64,000 nt of DNA from positions 372,001-436,000 of the forward strand of contig NZ_FRCH01000002.1 of NCBI RefSeq assembly GCF_900142825.1, written 5' to 3'. How positions within the stretch are numbered: the stretch's first letter is position 1; each line of letters begins with the position of its first letter. A program made the position numbers and the translations under genes. The notes beneath the pieces were generated by a model. It saw nothing but the letters and a program-made list of their open reading frames with translations, did no database searches and was not told the DNA's origin. Positions 15,876 through 24,765 of this stretch are shown here, piece after piece. This DNA is from Rhodanobacter sp. OK091. Lineage in GTDB: Bacteria > Pseudomonadota > Gammaproteobacteria > Xanthomonadales > Rhodanobacteraceae.

Positions 15876-16820
15876 ATGAGCATCGCCCACACCCATCAGC
15901 ACGACCATCCTCACGCACACGATCATGCCGGTCCCAGCGGCAGGCGTAGTCGCAAGCTGCTGTTCGCGTTCGTGTTGACCGCCGTGATGATGGTGGCCGA
16001 GGTGGTCGGTGGCGCGTGGTCCGGCTCGCTGGCCTTGCTGGCGGATGCCGGCCACATGATGGTCGATGCGCTGGCCCTGCTGCTGGCGCTAGTCGGCGCA
16101 TGGATGGCGATCCGGCCGGCCGACGCGCGACGCAGCTACGGCTATGGCCGGATCGAGGTGTTGATCGGTTTCGTCAACGCGCTGAGCCAGTTCGTACTGG
16201 TCGGCTGGATCATCTACGAAGCCGTCATGCGCTTGCTGCATCCGGGGGCCATCCTGTCCGGCGTGATGCTGATAGTGGCGGTCATCGGCCTGCTGGTGAA
16301 CCTGCTGGTGCTGCGTATCTTGCATGGACATGCGCACGACGACGTCAATCTGGCCGGTGCGAGCCTGCATGTGCTGGGCGATCTGCTGGGCTCGCTGGGA
16401 GCGGTGTTGGCCGCGCTGGCGATTCACTGGTTCGGTTGGTTGTGGGCTGATCCGGTGCTGTCGATGCTGGTGGCGCTGCTGATCCTGAACAGCGCATGGC
16501 GATTGCTGCGACTGTCCGCCCACATCCTGCTGGAAGGCGTGCCCGACGGCATGGACAGCGCCGAGGTCGAGGCATCGCTTCGTGGCGCCGACGCCTCGAT
16601 CCGCGACATCCATCATCTGCATGTGTGGCAGCTGGCTTCAGGTTCGCGCATGGCCACTTTGCATGCCGAGCTGAATGAGTCGGCCGATAGCGCACGGGCG
16701 CTGCAGGCGATCAAGCAGATGTTGCTGGAACGCTTCGACATCCAGCACGTGACCGTGCAGGTCGATCCGGGCGAGTGCCTGGATCAGTCCAAGAGCTGTG
16801 CCGGGCACAATCACGGCTGA
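15876..16820 (+). CDS. Cation diffusion facilitator, zinc exporter type
   Basis: A 314-residue CDF transporter that should export Zn2+ (possibly Co2+ or Cd2+) from the cytoplasm in exchange for protons. It has a His-rich N-terminus (HTHQHDHPHAHDHAG), six membrane helices, and the metal-site residues in LLADAGHMMVDALAL (helix 2) and ASLHVLGDLLGS (helix 5). The C-terminal cytoplasmic domain (IRDIHHLHVWQLASGS...QHVTVQVDP) ends in a His/Cys tail. It resembles CzcD/ZitB. Placed 74 nt after the MerC-like gene, with zur two genes upstream, it completes a zinc homeostasis block. Confidence 0.93.
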   Translation: MSIAHTHQHDHPHAHDHAGPSGRRSRKLLFAFVLTAVMMVAEVVGGAWSGSLALLADAGHMMVDALALLLALVGAWMAIRPADARRSYGYGRIEVLIGFVNALSQFVLVGWIIYEAVMRLLHPGAILSGVMLIVAVIGLLVNLLVLRILHGHAHDDVNLAGASLHVLGDLLGSLGAVLAALAIHWFGWLWADPVLSMLVALLILNSAWRLLRLSAHILLEGVPDGMDSAEVEASLRGADASIRDIHHLHVWQLASGSRMATLHAELNESADSARALQAIKQMLLERFDIQHVTVQVDPGECLDQSKSCAGHNHG

Positions 16821-16885
16821 CTATGGCGGTAGAGGCCGACCTGCTATGATGTCCGATCATTCATCTCACGAATCAAGGAGTTCCC

Positions 16886-17047
16886 ATGGGTAAGGGCGAT
16901 CGCAAGACCCGTCGCGGCAAGACCTATCGCGGCAGCTACGGCAATACCCGTGCGCATACCGTGTCGCCGGCTGTCGTTGGCGCCAAGCCGACCGTGACCA
17001 AGCCGGCTGCCGCCAAGAAAGCCGCGCCGAAGAAGAAATCGGCCTGA
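16886..17047 (+). CDS. 30S ribosomal protein THX
   Basis: A 53-residue basic protein beginning MGKGDRKTRRGKTYRGSYGN, the signature of the small-subunit protein Thx, with an Ala/Lys/Pro tail (KPAAAKKAAPKKKSA). A strong AAGGAG ribosome site precedes the ATG by 5 nt, and an intrinsic terminator with a UUCG loop follows 30 nt after the stop, so it is an independent small transcription unit. In relatives it packs in the head of the 30S subunit and stabilises RNA. It is short enough to be missed by gene finders with a 60-residue cut-off. Confidence 0.93.
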   Translation: MGKGDRKTRRGKTYRGSYGNTRAHTVSPAVVGAKPTVTKPAAAKKAAPKKKSA

Positions 17048-17077
17048 GCAGGTTCCGGCCCAGGCTGGACTGACAAG

Positions 17078-17105
17078 AACCCCGCTTCGGCGGGGTTTTT
17101 TTTAT
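17078..17105 (+). terminator. Intrinsic terminator after the THX gene
   Basis: A perfect 6-bp stem CCCCGC / GCGGGG closed by a TTCG tetraloop (17080-17095), flanked by AA and followed by eight Ts. A textbook Rho-independent terminator that isolates THX from the his operon. Confidence 0.95.
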
Positions 17106-17112
17106 TGCAGGT

Positions 17113-17166
17113 TTGCGGCGCTCCCGGATGCTGTGTATGATTCGATCCATCGTGTTAACGCATTAG
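17113..17166 (+). promoter_or_regulatory. Candidate his operon promoter and TrpR-like operator
   Basis: TTGCGG (17113-17118) and TATGAT (17136-17141) make a sigma70-type promoter with a 17-bp spacer. TAACGCATTA (17156-17165), an imperfect palindrome with outer TAA/TTA arms, lies just after the expected start point and 7 nt before the regulator ATG. A TrpR-type repressor encoded by the first gene could act there. I saw no His-rich leader peptide or attenuator. Confidence 0.5.
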
Positions 17167-17172
17167 TACATT

Positions 17173-17511
17173 ATGAAGCGTCGATCGCTGGATCCCGAAA
17201 CTCCCGTCGAGTCAGCCAAGCTGAGCCTTTGCGAGGCCTTGCTGTCGTTGAAGAACGCCGACGAGATGGGCGCCTTCCTGGGCGACTTGTGCACGCCTGC
17301 CGAACTGGAAGTGCTGGTGGATCGCTGGCGGGTGGTGCCATATCTGCTGGAGGGCATTGCCTATCGGGAAATCCACGAGCGCACCGCGGTCAGCATCACC
17401 ACCATTGGGCGCGTGGCGCGCTACCTCAATCAGGGCAACGGCGGCTACCTGGCCGCCGCAGCACGGGCGGCGCGTCGGCAGTCGCAGGCAGCAAAGAAGG
17501 CGAAGGCATGA
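17173..17511 (+). CDS. hisR: TrpR-like regulator heading the his operon
   Basis: A 112-residue TrpR/YerC/YecD-family protein. The helix-turn-helix is in LEGIAYREIHERTAVSITTIGRVARYLNQGNGGY, and the N-terminal helices (LCEALLSLKNADEMGAFLGDLCTPAELEVLVDRW) match the TrpR fold. It is the first gene of the his operon and overlaps hisG by 4 nt (ATGA). Comparative work on Xanthomonadales assigns a TrpR-family regulator in this position, named HisR, to control of histidine biosynthesis; by analogy histidine would be the co-repressor. That assignment follows from family and position only. The C-terminus is rich in Ala, Arg and Lys. Confidence 0.82.
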   Translation: MKRRSLDPETPVESAKLSLCEALLSLKNADEMGAFLGDLCTPAELEVLVDRWRVVPYLLEGIAYREIHERTAVSITTIGRVARYLNQGNGGYLAAAARAARRQSQAAKKAKA

Positions 17512-18401
17512 AGACGCGCGACCGTTTGCGCATAGCGATGCAGAAATCCGGCCGGCTCACCGAGCCGGCGCTGGAGCTGCTTACCCGTTGCGGCCTCACC
17601 TTCCGGCAAAGCCGCGACAAGCTGTTCTGCTTCGGTGAGGGCGAGCCGGTCGACCTGCTGCTGGTGCGTGACGACGACATTCCCGGGCTCATCGCGCAAG
17701 GCGTATGCGATCTCGGCATTGTCGGACGCAACGTGCTGAGCGAGTTCCAGCTCACCGCCGGGCGTGAACTTGCGCCACTCAGCGAACTGCGTCCGCTCGG
17801 GTTTGGCCGTTGCCGGCTGTCGATCGCGGTGCCGCAGGAGCTGGATTACCAGCTGCCGCAACATCTGGAAGGCCGACGCATAGCCACCACTTATCCCGGC
17901 CTGCTGGGCGAGTGGCTGCGCACGCATGGCGTGAACGCGGGTGTGGTGACGCTGGCCGGATCGGTCGAGATTGCGCCGAAGCTGGGCACGGCCGACGCGA
18001 TCTGCGATCTGGTGCAGAGCGGCGGCACGCTGGTGGCGAATCAGTTGCGCGAGACCGACGTATTGCTGGAGAGCGAAGCGGTGCTGGCAGGCCCGCTGAC
18101 CCTGCCGGTGGATGAGCGCGGCGACATGCTGGAGCTGCTGATGAAGCGGCTGGACGGTGTGATCCAGGTGCGCGAGTCGCGCCTGCTGCTGCTGCAGACC
18201 TCGCGGACCACGCTTGAGGCGGTCACCCGACTGCTGCCGGGCGGGCCGCAGCCGACGCTGCTGGCGGTGGCTGGGCAACCGGATCAGCTGATGCTGCAGG
18301 CGCTATGCGCCGGCGAGGTGAGCTGGCGGCAACTGGAAGAAATCAAGAAGGCCGGCGCACGCGAGATGTACGTGTTGCCGGTAGAGAAGATGTTGGCTTG
18401 A
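17508..18401 (+). CDS. hisG: ATP phosphoribosyltransferase, long form
   Basis: A 297-residue HisG that joins ATP and PRPP in the first step of histidine synthesis. Its length shows it is the long form with a C-terminal ACT-like regulatory domain for histidine feedback, so HisZ is not needed. Family segments include RIAMQKSGRLTEPALELL at the N-terminus, GVCDLGIVGRNVL, and the PRPP-binding stretch SGGTLVANQL preceded by LGTADAICDLV. The ATG at 17508 overlaps the hisR stop. Downstream hisD starts 24 nt later. Confidence 0.96.
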   Translation: MKTRDRLRIAMQKSGRLTEPALELLTRCGLTFRQSRDKLFCFGEGEPVDLLLVRDDDIPGLIAQGVCDLGIVGRNVLSEFQLTAGRELAPLSELRPLGFGRCRLSIAVPQELDYQLPQHLEGRRIATTYPGLLGEWLRTHGVNAGVVTLAGSVEIAPKLGTADAICDLVQSGGTLVANQLRETDVLLESEAVLAGPLTLPVDERGDMLELLMKRLDGVIQVRESRLLLLQTSRTTLEAVTRLLPGGPQPTLLAVAGQPDQLMLQALCAGEVSWRQLEEIKKAGAREMYVLPVEKMLA

Positions 18402-18425
18402 GCAGGTTGGCATGAGCACATTCGC

Positions 18426-19733
18426 ATGAACCGTATCGACTGGAATGCACTGGACGAGACCGCACAGCGCGATGCCTTGGCGCGCCCCACGCAGTCGCGT
18501 GCCGAGGAGCTTCGTCATGGTGTCGGACAAATCATCGCCGCCGTGCGCGAACGGGGTGATACCGCACTGCGGGAGCTCAGTGCGAAGTACGATCGCTGCA
18601 CGCTGGATGTGATCGAGGTGGATGAGGCCGAATTCGCTGCGGCCGAAGTGTCGCTAGATCCTGTCCTTAAGGCGGCCATCCACGAAGCGGCTGCACGCAT
18701 CGCGTTGTTCCACCGCGCTGCCGCGCCGCAGCCGGTAGGCGTGGACACCGCGCCCGGTGTGCGGGTGGAGCGGATGCTGCGGCCGATCAGCCGGGTCGGC
18801 CTGTACGTGCCGGCCGGCAGCGCACCGCTGCCATCGACCGCGCTGATGCTCGGTGTCCCGGCGCAGATCGCCGGTTGCCGCGAGGTGGTGCTGTGTTCGC
18901 CGGCACGCGCGGATGGCCGCTGCGACGAAGCGGTGCTGTATGCCGCGCGCCTCACCGGCGTGCACAAGGTATTCAAGCTGGGTGGCGCGCAGGCGATCGC
19001 GGCGATGGCTTATGGCACGGCCAGCGTGCCCCGCTGCGACAAGCTGTTCGGCCCCGGCAACTCCTGGGTCACCGAGGCGAAGCTGCAAGTGTCCACCGAT
19101 CCGGATGGCGCAGCGATCGACATGCCGGCTGGCCCGTCCGAAGTGCTGGTGATCGCCGATGCCGATGCCAACCCGGTGTTCGTCGCGGCCGATCTGCTGT
19201 CACAGGCCGAGCACGGGCCGGATTCGCAAGTGATCCTGTTGAGCTCGTCCACCGGACTGCTGGACCAGGTGGCCCGCGAGGTCGATCGGCAATGCGCCAA
19301 GCTGCCGCGTGCGGCCATCGCGCAGAAGGCGCTGGCGCAAAGCCGGTTGATCGCCGTCGATTCGCTGAGCCAGGCGATCGCGGTGAGCAATCGCTACGCG
19401 CCCGAGCATCTGATCCTTCAGGTAGCCGAGCCACGAGCGTTGCTGGATGGCATCGACAGCGCCGGTTCGGTCTTCCTCGGTCAATGGACGCCCGAATCGG
19501 TGGGCGACTACTGCAGCGGCAGCAATCATGTGCTGCCCACCTACGGCTATGCGCGCAGCTATAGCGGCGTATCGGTAGCGAGCTACCAGAAACAGATCAC
19601 CGTGCAGGAGGTCAGCGCCGAGGGCCTGCGCCATATCGGTCCGTGCACGGCGACGCTGGCGGCGGCGGAACAACTGGAAGCCCATCGCCGTGCCGTGACC
19701 TTGCGGCTGGCGGCATTGGAGACACAATCATGA
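18426..19733 (+). CDS. hisD: Histidinol dehydrogenase
   Basis: A 435-residue zinc enzyme that oxidises histidinol to histidine in two NAD-dependent steps, the end of the pathway. Characteristic parts are the [13 protein letters not shown] and [15 protein letters not shown] segments (NAD and substrate binding), [30 protein letters not shown], and [10 protein letters not shown] with the conserved Glu-His pair. Full length. The stop overlaps the ATG of hisC by 4 nt, so synthesis is coupled. Confidence 0.97.
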   Translation: MNRIDWNALDETAQRDALARPTQSRAEELRHGVGQIIAAVRERGDTALRELSAKYDRCTLDVIEVDEAEFAAAEVSLDPVLKAAIHEAAARIALFHRAAAPQPVGVDTAPGVRVERMLRPISRVGLYVPAGSAPLPSTALMLGVPAQIAGCREVVLCSPARADGRCDEAVLYAARLTGVHKVFKLGGAQAIAAMAYGTASVPRCDKLFGPGNSWVTEAKLQVSTDPDGAAIDMPAGPSEVLVIADADANPVFVAADLLSQAEHGPDSQVILLSSSTGLLDQVAREVDRQCAKLPRAAIAQKALAQSRLIAVDSLSQAIAVSNRYAPEHLILQVAEPRALLDGIDSAGSVFLGQWTPESVGDYCSGSNHVLPTYGYARSYSGVSVASYQKQITVQEVSAEGLRHIGPCTATLAAAEQLEAHRRAVTLRLAALETQS

Positions 19734-20803
19734 GCGTGCTCGATCTGGCCCGGCCGGAAATCCGCGCGATGCAGCCGTATTCGTCCGCGCGCATGGAGGC
19801 CAGCGGCGGCCAGGTATTCCTCAATGCGAATGAGTCGGCGTGGGCGCCGGTGGGCGACGACGGCCTCGGCTGCAACCGCTATCCCGACCCGCAGCCGGCG
19901 GCCTTGATCGACGCGCTGGCCGCGCTCTATGGCGTGCGCCGCGAGCAGCTGCTGGTGGGCCGCGGCAGCGACGAAGCGATCGATCTGCTGGTGCGCGCGT
20001 TCTGCCGCGCCGGCGAAGATGCGATCCTGATCCAGCCGCCGACTTTCGGCATGTACGCGGTCTGCGCACGGATCCAGAATGCGGGCGTGATCGAGGTGGC
20101 GCTGAAGTCTGATTTCACGCTGGACGTGAACGCCATACTCGCCGCCGTCACGCCGGCGGTGAAGCTGGTCTTCATCTGCACGCCGAACAATCCCACCGGC
20201 CAGCTGGTACCGCGTGCGAGTGTCGAACGACTCGCGCAGGCGCTGGCCGGCCGCGCGTTGCTGGTGGTGGACGAAGCCTATGTCGAATTCACGGATGCTG
20301 GCGATGCCAGCGTGACTGATCTGATCGACCGTTATGACAACCTCGCCGTACTGCGCACCTTGTCGAAAGCCTGGGCTCTGGCCGGCGCGCGCATCGGCAG
20401 CTTGCTGGCGAATGCCGAGGTGATTTCACTGCTCAAACGGATCATGCCGCCATACCCGCTGCCGCTGCCGTGCGTGGACGCGGCATTGATCGGCTTGTCC
20501 GGTTGGGGGCAGGCGAACGCGCGCGAGCACGTCGCCATTGTGCGTGAGCAGCGGCAGCGGATGCAGGGCGCATTGCGCCGGCTGCCCGGCGTGCGCGAGG
20601 TGCTGCCGTCGCAGGCGAATTTCCTTGCGGTGCGTTTCGACGATGCGACGGCGGTTTACCGACAGCTGCTCGCCGCCGGCATCGTGGTGCGCGATATACG
20701 CCGCTACCCCCATCTCGGCGACGCGCTGCGCATCACCATCGGTACACCGGAGGAGAATGCTCGTGTGCTCGCCGTACTGCAGGAGGCCGCCACATGCGCC
20801 TGA
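19730..20803 (+). CDS. hisC: Histidinol-phosphate aminotransferase
   Basis: A 357-residue class I/II PLP aminotransferase that converts imidazole acetol phosphate to histidinol phosphate with glutamate as amino donor. The PLP lysine is K213 in [13 protein letters not shown]; upstream [17 protein letters not shown] and VVDEAYVEF are typical HisC motifs. The ATG at 19730 overlaps the hisD stop. After the stop, the otherwise tight operon opens into a 103-nt spacer filled by a large hairpin before hisB. Confidence 0.96.
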   Translation: MSVLDLARPEIRAMQPYSSARMEASGGQVFLNANESAWAPVGDDGLGCNRYPDPQPAALIDALAALYGVRREQLLVGRGSDEAIDLLVRAFCRAGEDAILIQPPTFGMYAVCARIQNAGVIEVALKSDFTLDVNAILAAVTPAVKLVFICTPNNPTGQLVPRASVERLAQALAGRALLVVDEAYVEFTDAGDASVTDLIDRYDNLAVLRTLSKAWALAGARIGSLLANAEVISLLKRIMPPYPLPLPCVDAALIGLSGWGQANAREHVAIVREQRQRMQGALRRLPGVREVLPSQANFLAVRFDDATAVYRQLLAAGIVVRDIRRYPHLGDALRITIGTPEENARVLAVLQEAATCA

Positions 20804-20812
20804 ACGCGTTGT

Positions 20813-20883
20813 TGTGGGAGCGACTTCAGTCGCGAAAGCCGTGCGTTGAGGCAATGCCATTCGCGACTGAAGTCGCTCCCACA
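20813..20883. repeat. REP-type inverted repeat between hisC and hisB
   Basis: Two perfect 23-nt arms (20813-20835 and 20861-20883) are separated by 25 nt. The left arm reads TGTGGGAGCGACTTCAGT then CGCGA. The pattern GGAGCG...CGCGA is that of dispersed palindromic elements seen in Xanthomonadales and Pseudomonas genomes, arranged here as a facing pair (REPIN). In mRNA it would form a very stable stem inside the his operon. A related pair lies at 32395-32457. Confidence 0.88.
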
Positions 20884-20906
20884 GATATATTGATCCGGAG
20901 GTCGCA

Positions 20907-21971
20907 GTGAGCCGCAAGATTCTCTTCGTCGATCGTGATGGCTGCCTGATCGAAGAGCCGGCCGACGAGCAGATCGACAGCTACGAGAAGCTGGCGTTGT
21001 TGCCAGGCGTGATCGCCGCACTGCAGCGCTTCGTCGCCGCCGGCTATGAGCTGGTGATGGTGACGAACCAGGATGGCCTTGGCACCGACAGTTTCCCCGA
21101 GCTGCACTTCAGCGGTCCGCATGAATTGCTGATGCGCATTCTCGCCTCGCAGGGCGTGCGCTTTCGCGAGGTGCTGATCGATCGAAGTTTCCCGCATGAG
21201 GGCAAAGACACGCGCAAGCCGGGTGTGGGCATGTTGCGTCATTACCTCGCCGACGACAGCTGGAGCCGTGCCGCATCGGCGATGGTCGGTGACCGCGAGA
21301 CCGATCTGCAGTTCGCCGCGAACATCGGCGTGCGCGGTTGCCGCGTCGGCCCGCTCGGCATCGGCTGGGACGAACTGGCACACCAGCTGCTGGATGCGCC
21401 GCGTACGGCAACCGTGGTGCGCAACACCAAGGAAACCCGCATCACTGTCAGCGTGGATCTGGACAAGGTGGCCGAGCCGAAGGCGCACACCGGGCTGGGT
21501 TTCTTCGATCACATGCTGGAGCAGATCGGCAAGCACGGCGGTTTCGCGCTGGAGCTGAATTGCGATGGCGACACGCATATCGACGAGCACCACACCATCG
21601 AGGACTGCGCGCTGGCGCTGGGGCAGGCGTTGAAGCAGGCGCTAGGCGACAAGCGCGGCATCGGCCGCTATGGTTTCACCTTGCCGATGGATGAAGCGCA
21701 GGCCAGCGCGGCGCTGGATCTGTCCGGGCGCCCGTACTTCGTTTTTGAGGGCAGCTTTCCGCGCGAGCGGGTGGGCGAAGTGCCGACCGAACTGGTGCCG
21801 CACTTCTTCCGTTCGCTGTGCGAGACGCTGGGCGCGAATCTCCAGCTGACCGTGCAGGGCGACAACGCGCACCATATGGTCGAGGCTTGCTTCAAGGTCG
21901 TGGCGCGCACCTTGCGCCAGGCGATTCGCCGCGAAGGCAGCGAGCTTCCCAGCACCAAGGGAACACTGTAA
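20907..21971 (+). CDS. hisB: Bifunctional histidinol-phosphatase / imidazoleglycerol-phosphate dehydratase
   Basis: A 354-residue two-domain protein as in enteric bacteria. Residues 1 to about 165 are a HAD phosphatase ([12 protein letters not shown] nucleophile motif; [19 protein letters not shown]), which dephosphorylates histidinol phosphate. The rest is the dehydratase, with [31 protein letters not shown] and [19 protein letters not shown], whose His/Glu residues bind Mn. The ATG at 20907 follows a CGGAGG ribosome site just after the REP hairpin. The stop overlaps the hisH start. Confidence 0.97.
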   Translation: MSRKILFVDRDGCLIEEPADEQIDSYEKLALLPGVIAALQRFVAAGYELVMVTNQDGLGTDSFPELHFSGPHELLMRILASQGVRFREVLIDRSFPHEGKDTRKPGVGMLRHYLADDSWSRAASAMVGDRETDLQFAANIGVRGCRVGPLGIGWDELAHQLLDAPRTATVVRNTKETRITVSVDLDKVAEPKAHTGLGFFDHMLEQIGKHGGFALELNCDGDTHIDEHHTIEDCALALGQALKQALGDKRGIGRYGFTLPMDEAQASAALDLSGRPYFVFEGSFPRERVGEVPTELVPHFFRSLCETLGANLQLTVQGDNAHHMVEACFKVVARTLRQAIRREGSELPSTKGTL

Positions 21972-22561
21972 TGAGCGTCGTACTGGTCGATGCCGGCGGC
22001 ACCAATATCGGTTCGGTGCGCTACGCGCTGCAACGGCTTGGCGTGGATGCCGCACTGACCGCGGATGCCGCCACGATTCGTGCCGCGGACAAGGTGATCC
22101 TGCCCGGCGTCGGCGCCGCCGGTCCCGGCATGGCGCGGCTGCGCGAGCTGGGGCTGGTCGAACTGATGCGTTCGCTGACCCAACCGGTGCTCGGCGTATG
22201 CCTGGGCATGCAGCTGTTGTGTGCGCACTCGGAGGAAGCTGATACCACATGCCTCGGGCTGATTCCGGCGCCGGTGCATCGCTTCGTCGAGGCGCCCGGC
22301 CTGCGCGTACCACACATGGGCTGGAATCGGCTGATCGCAAAACAACCGCACCCCTTGCTGACCGGGCTTGGCGATGACGACCAGGCCTACTTCGTGCACA
22401 GCTATGCGGTGCCGGTGGGCGACTGGACCCTGGCCACCAGCAACTACGGCGAGGCGTTCTCGGCGGTGATCGCCCGCGACAACTTCCACGGCATGCAATT
22501 CCATCCCGAGCGTTCCGCCGCCGTCGGCGCGAAGCTCCTGCAGAACTTTCTCGCGCTATGA
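21971..22561 (+). CDS. hisH: Imidazole glycerol phosphate synthase, glutaminase subunit
   Basis: A 196-residue class I glutamine amidotransferase that supplies ammonia to HisF. The nucleophile is C77 in GVCLGMQLL; the His-Glu pair is in GMQFHPERS near the C-terminus. Start at 21971 overlaps the hisB stop (TAATG), and its own stop overlaps the hisA ATG. Full length. Confidence 0.96.
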   Translation: MSVVLVDAGGTNIGSVRYALQRLGVDAALTADAATIRAADKVILPGVGAAGPGMARLRELGLVELMRSLTQPVLGVCLGMQLLCAHSEEADTTCLGLIPAPVHRFVEAPGLRVPHMGWNRLIAKQPHPLLTGLGDDDQAYFVHSYAVPVGDWTLATSNYGEAFSAVIARDNFHGMQFHPERSAAVGAKLLQNFLAL

Positions 22562-23286
22562 ACTGTGAAGTGATTCCCGCGATCGATCTGCGCGGCGGCC
22601 AGGTGGTGCGCCTGAAGCAGGGCGACTACGCGCAGCAGACCACCTATGCCGCCGAGCCGCGTGAACTCGCGCAGCGCTATGCCGCTGCCGGCGCACGCTG
22701 GCTGCATCTGGTCGATCTGGACGGTGCCCGTTCCGGCAACCTCGACAATCTGGCCGTCATCCGCGCCATTGCGGCCGATGGCATGCACATTCAGGCCGGC
22801 GGCGGCGTGCGCGAGGAGGCTGATCTGCAGCGTCTGTTCGATGCAGGCGTGCGTCGCGTGGTGCTGGGCAGCGTGGCGATCCGCGATCCCGAGCTGGTCG
22901 CCGGCTGGCTGGCCAAGTACGGCGCCGAGCGGCTGACCATCGCGCTCGACACGCGCCGTATCGACGGCCGCTGGGCCTTGCCCAGTGCGGGCTGGACCGA
23001 AGTCGAGGCGCGCACGCTGGACGAACTGGCGCCATGGTACGCCGCACAAGGTGCCCGTCATCTGCTGTGCACCGACATCGACCGAGACGGCATGCTGGCC
23101 GGTTTCAATCTGGAGCTGTATCGCCATCTCGCCGAGCAGGTACCGCAGCTGGCGGTGCAGGCCTCCGGCGGTGTGCGTTCGCTGGACGATATTCGTGCCG
23201 CGCGCGATGCCGGTGCGCAGGGCGTGATACTCGGCCGTGCGCTCCTGGAAGAGCGCTTCACGCTGCAGGAGGCGCTGACATGCTGA
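22558..23286 (+). CDS. hisA: ProFAR isomerase
   Basis: A 242-residue (beta/alpha)8 barrel that isomerises 5'-ProFAR to PRFAR. The first catalytic aspartate is D10 in IPAIDLRGG; the second lies in [10 protein letters not shown]. Phosphate-binding motifs QAGGGVR and [11 protein letters not shown], one in each half-barrel, are present. Overlaps hisH at its start and hisF at its end, as usual for these partners. Confidence 0.96.
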   Translation: MNCEVIPAIDLRGGQVVRLKQGDYAQQTTYAAEPRELAQRYAAAGARWLHLVDLDGARSGNLDNLAVIRAIAADGMHIQAGGGVREEADLQRLFDAGVRRVVLGSVAIRDPELVAGWLAKYGAERLTIALDTRRIDGRWALPSAGWTEVEARTLDELAPWYAAQGARHLLCTDIDRDGMLAGFNLELYRHLAEQVPQLAVQASGGVRSLDDIRAARDAGAQGVILGRALLEERFTLQEALTC

Positions 23287-24050
23287 GCCGCCGAATCATC
23301 CCCTGCCTGGACGTACGCGACGGCAAGGTGGTCAAGGGTGTGCGTTTCCGCGATCACGTGGTGATGGGCGAGATCGTCGAGCTCGCACTGCGCTACCGCG
23401 ACGAAGGCGCCGACGAACTGGTGTTCTACGACATCACGGCCAGCCCGGAAGGGCGCAGCGTGGATCGCGGCTGGGTCGAGCGGGTGGCGCGGGTGATCGA
23501 CATTCCGTTCTGCGTCGCCGGTGGCATCCGTTCGGTGGACGAGGCGCGCGCCGTGCTGTACGCGGGCGCGGACAAGATCTCGGTAAACTCGCCGGCGCTG
23601 GAGCGGCCCGCATTGATCGACGAGCTCGCCGGTGCTTTCGGCGTGCAATGCGTCGTGGTCGGCATCGACTCGCTGCGCGATGCGGACGGCGAATGGCGCG
23701 TGCGTCAGTACACCGGCGATCCCGGCAAGACGCAGGCACTGGCGCGCAGAGCGCTGGACTGGATGGTCGAGGCGCAGCAGCGCGGCGCCGGCGAGATCGT
23801 GCTCAACTGCATGGGTAGCGATGGCGTGCGTCGCGGCTACGATCTGGAGCAGTTGTCGGCGGCGCGCGCGCTTTGCCGGGTGCCGCTGATCGCCTCCGGC
23901 GGCGCCGGAGCGCCGGAGCATTTCCGCGATGCATTCATCGAGGCCGATGTCGATGGTGCGCTGGCGGCCAGCGTGTTCCACTCCGGCGCGATTTCCATTC
24001 CCGACCTCAAACACTATCTGCGCGGACAGGACATAGCGATCCGCCTGTGA
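23280..24050 (+). CDS. hisF: Imidazole glycerol phosphate synthase, cyclase subunit
   Basis: A 256-residue (beta/alpha)8 barrel that works with HisH to close the imidazole ring, releasing AICAR. D11 in [14 protein letters not shown] and the aspartate in [10 protein letters not shown] are the catalytic pair; VAGGIRSVD and [11 protein letters not shown] bind phosphate. The ATG at 23280 lies 7 nt before the end of hisA. Full length. Confidence 0.96.
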   Translation: MLSRRIIPCLDVRDGKVVKGVRFRDHVVMGEIVELALRYRDEGADELVFYDITASPEGRSVDRGWVERVARVIDIPFCVAGGIRSVDEARAVLYAGADKISVNSPALERPALIDELAGAFGVQCVVVGIDSLRDADGEWRVRQYTGDPGKTQALARRALDWMVEAQQRGAGEIVLNCMGSDGVRRGYDLEQLSAARALCRVPLIASGGAGAPEHFRDAFIEADVDGALAASVFHSGAISIPDLKHYLRGQDIAIRL

Positions 24051-24070
24051 GTATCGAAGGACAACCCGCG

Positions 24071-24706
24071 ATGAGCCATTCCAATACCGATGTCAGCCGC
24101 CTCGATTGGGCCAAGGGCGACGGCCTGCTGCCGGCGATCGTGCAGCACTGGCGGAGCGGCGAGGTGCTGATGCTCGGCTTCATGAATGCCGAAGCGCTGG
24201 CGCAGACCCAGGCCAGCGGCCAGGTGACGTTCTACAGCCGCAGCAAGCAACGACTGTGGACCAAGGGCGAAAGCTCGGGCCACGTGCTGGCGCTGAAGTC
24301 GATTCGCATCGACTGCGATGCCGATACCTTGCTGGTGCAGGCCGAACCACGTGGACCGACCTGCCATCTGGGCACGTCCAGCTGCTTCGGCGAATCCGTG
24401 CACCCGCCGCTCGGTTTCCTCGCCGTACTCAATGCCCTGGTCTCGCAGCGGCATGCCGAACGCCCGGAGGGCAGCTACACCACCAAGCTGTTCGACGGCG
24501 GGATGCGCCGGATGGCGCAGAAAGTCGGCGAGGAGGGAGTCGAGACGGCGCTGGCTGCCGTGACGCAGAACGATACCCAACTTCTGGGCGAGGCTGCGGA
24601 CCTGATCTTCCATCTCACCGTGGTGTTGCATGCGCGTGGCTTGTCGTTGGGCGATGTGTCGACATTGCTGGCCCAGCGCCACATCAAACACAGCGAGCCT
24701 GGTTGA
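24071..24706 (+). CDS. hisI: Bifunctional phosphoribosyl-AMP cyclohydrolase / phosphoribosyl-ATP pyrophosphatase
   Basis: A 211-residue fusion of HisI (N-terminal) and HisE (C-terminal), steps 2 and 3 of the pathway. The HisI half shows [21 protein letters not shown], the metal-binding DCDADTLL and the zinc cysteines in [14 protein letters not shown]. The HisE half carries [25 protein letters not shown], a helical Mg-dependent pyrophosphatase. Last gene of the his operon, 20 nt after hisF. Downstream is a convergent peptidase gene; an AGCCCG...CGGGCT hairpin lies in the gap but lacks a T-run. Confidence 0.96.
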   Translation: MSHSNTDVSRLDWAKGDGLLPAIVQHWRSGEVLMLGFMNAEALAQTQASGQVTFYSRSKQRLWTKGESSGHVLALKSIRIDCDADTLLVQAEPRGPTCHLGTSSCFGESVHPPLGFLAVLNALVSQRHAERPEGSYTTKLFDGGMRRMAQKVGEEGVETALAAVTQNDTQLLGEAADLIFHLTVVLHARGLSLGDVSTLLAQRHIKHSEPG

Positions 24707-24765
24707 GCCCGGATCGCTTCGCACAACGGGCTGGGTGGATGGCCGACGGGCCATCACGGGCGCGG

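Noticed and set aside
17106-17172. His leader peptide and attenuator before the his operon
   Set aside because: No short frame with consecutive His codons and no alternative hairpins in the short leader.
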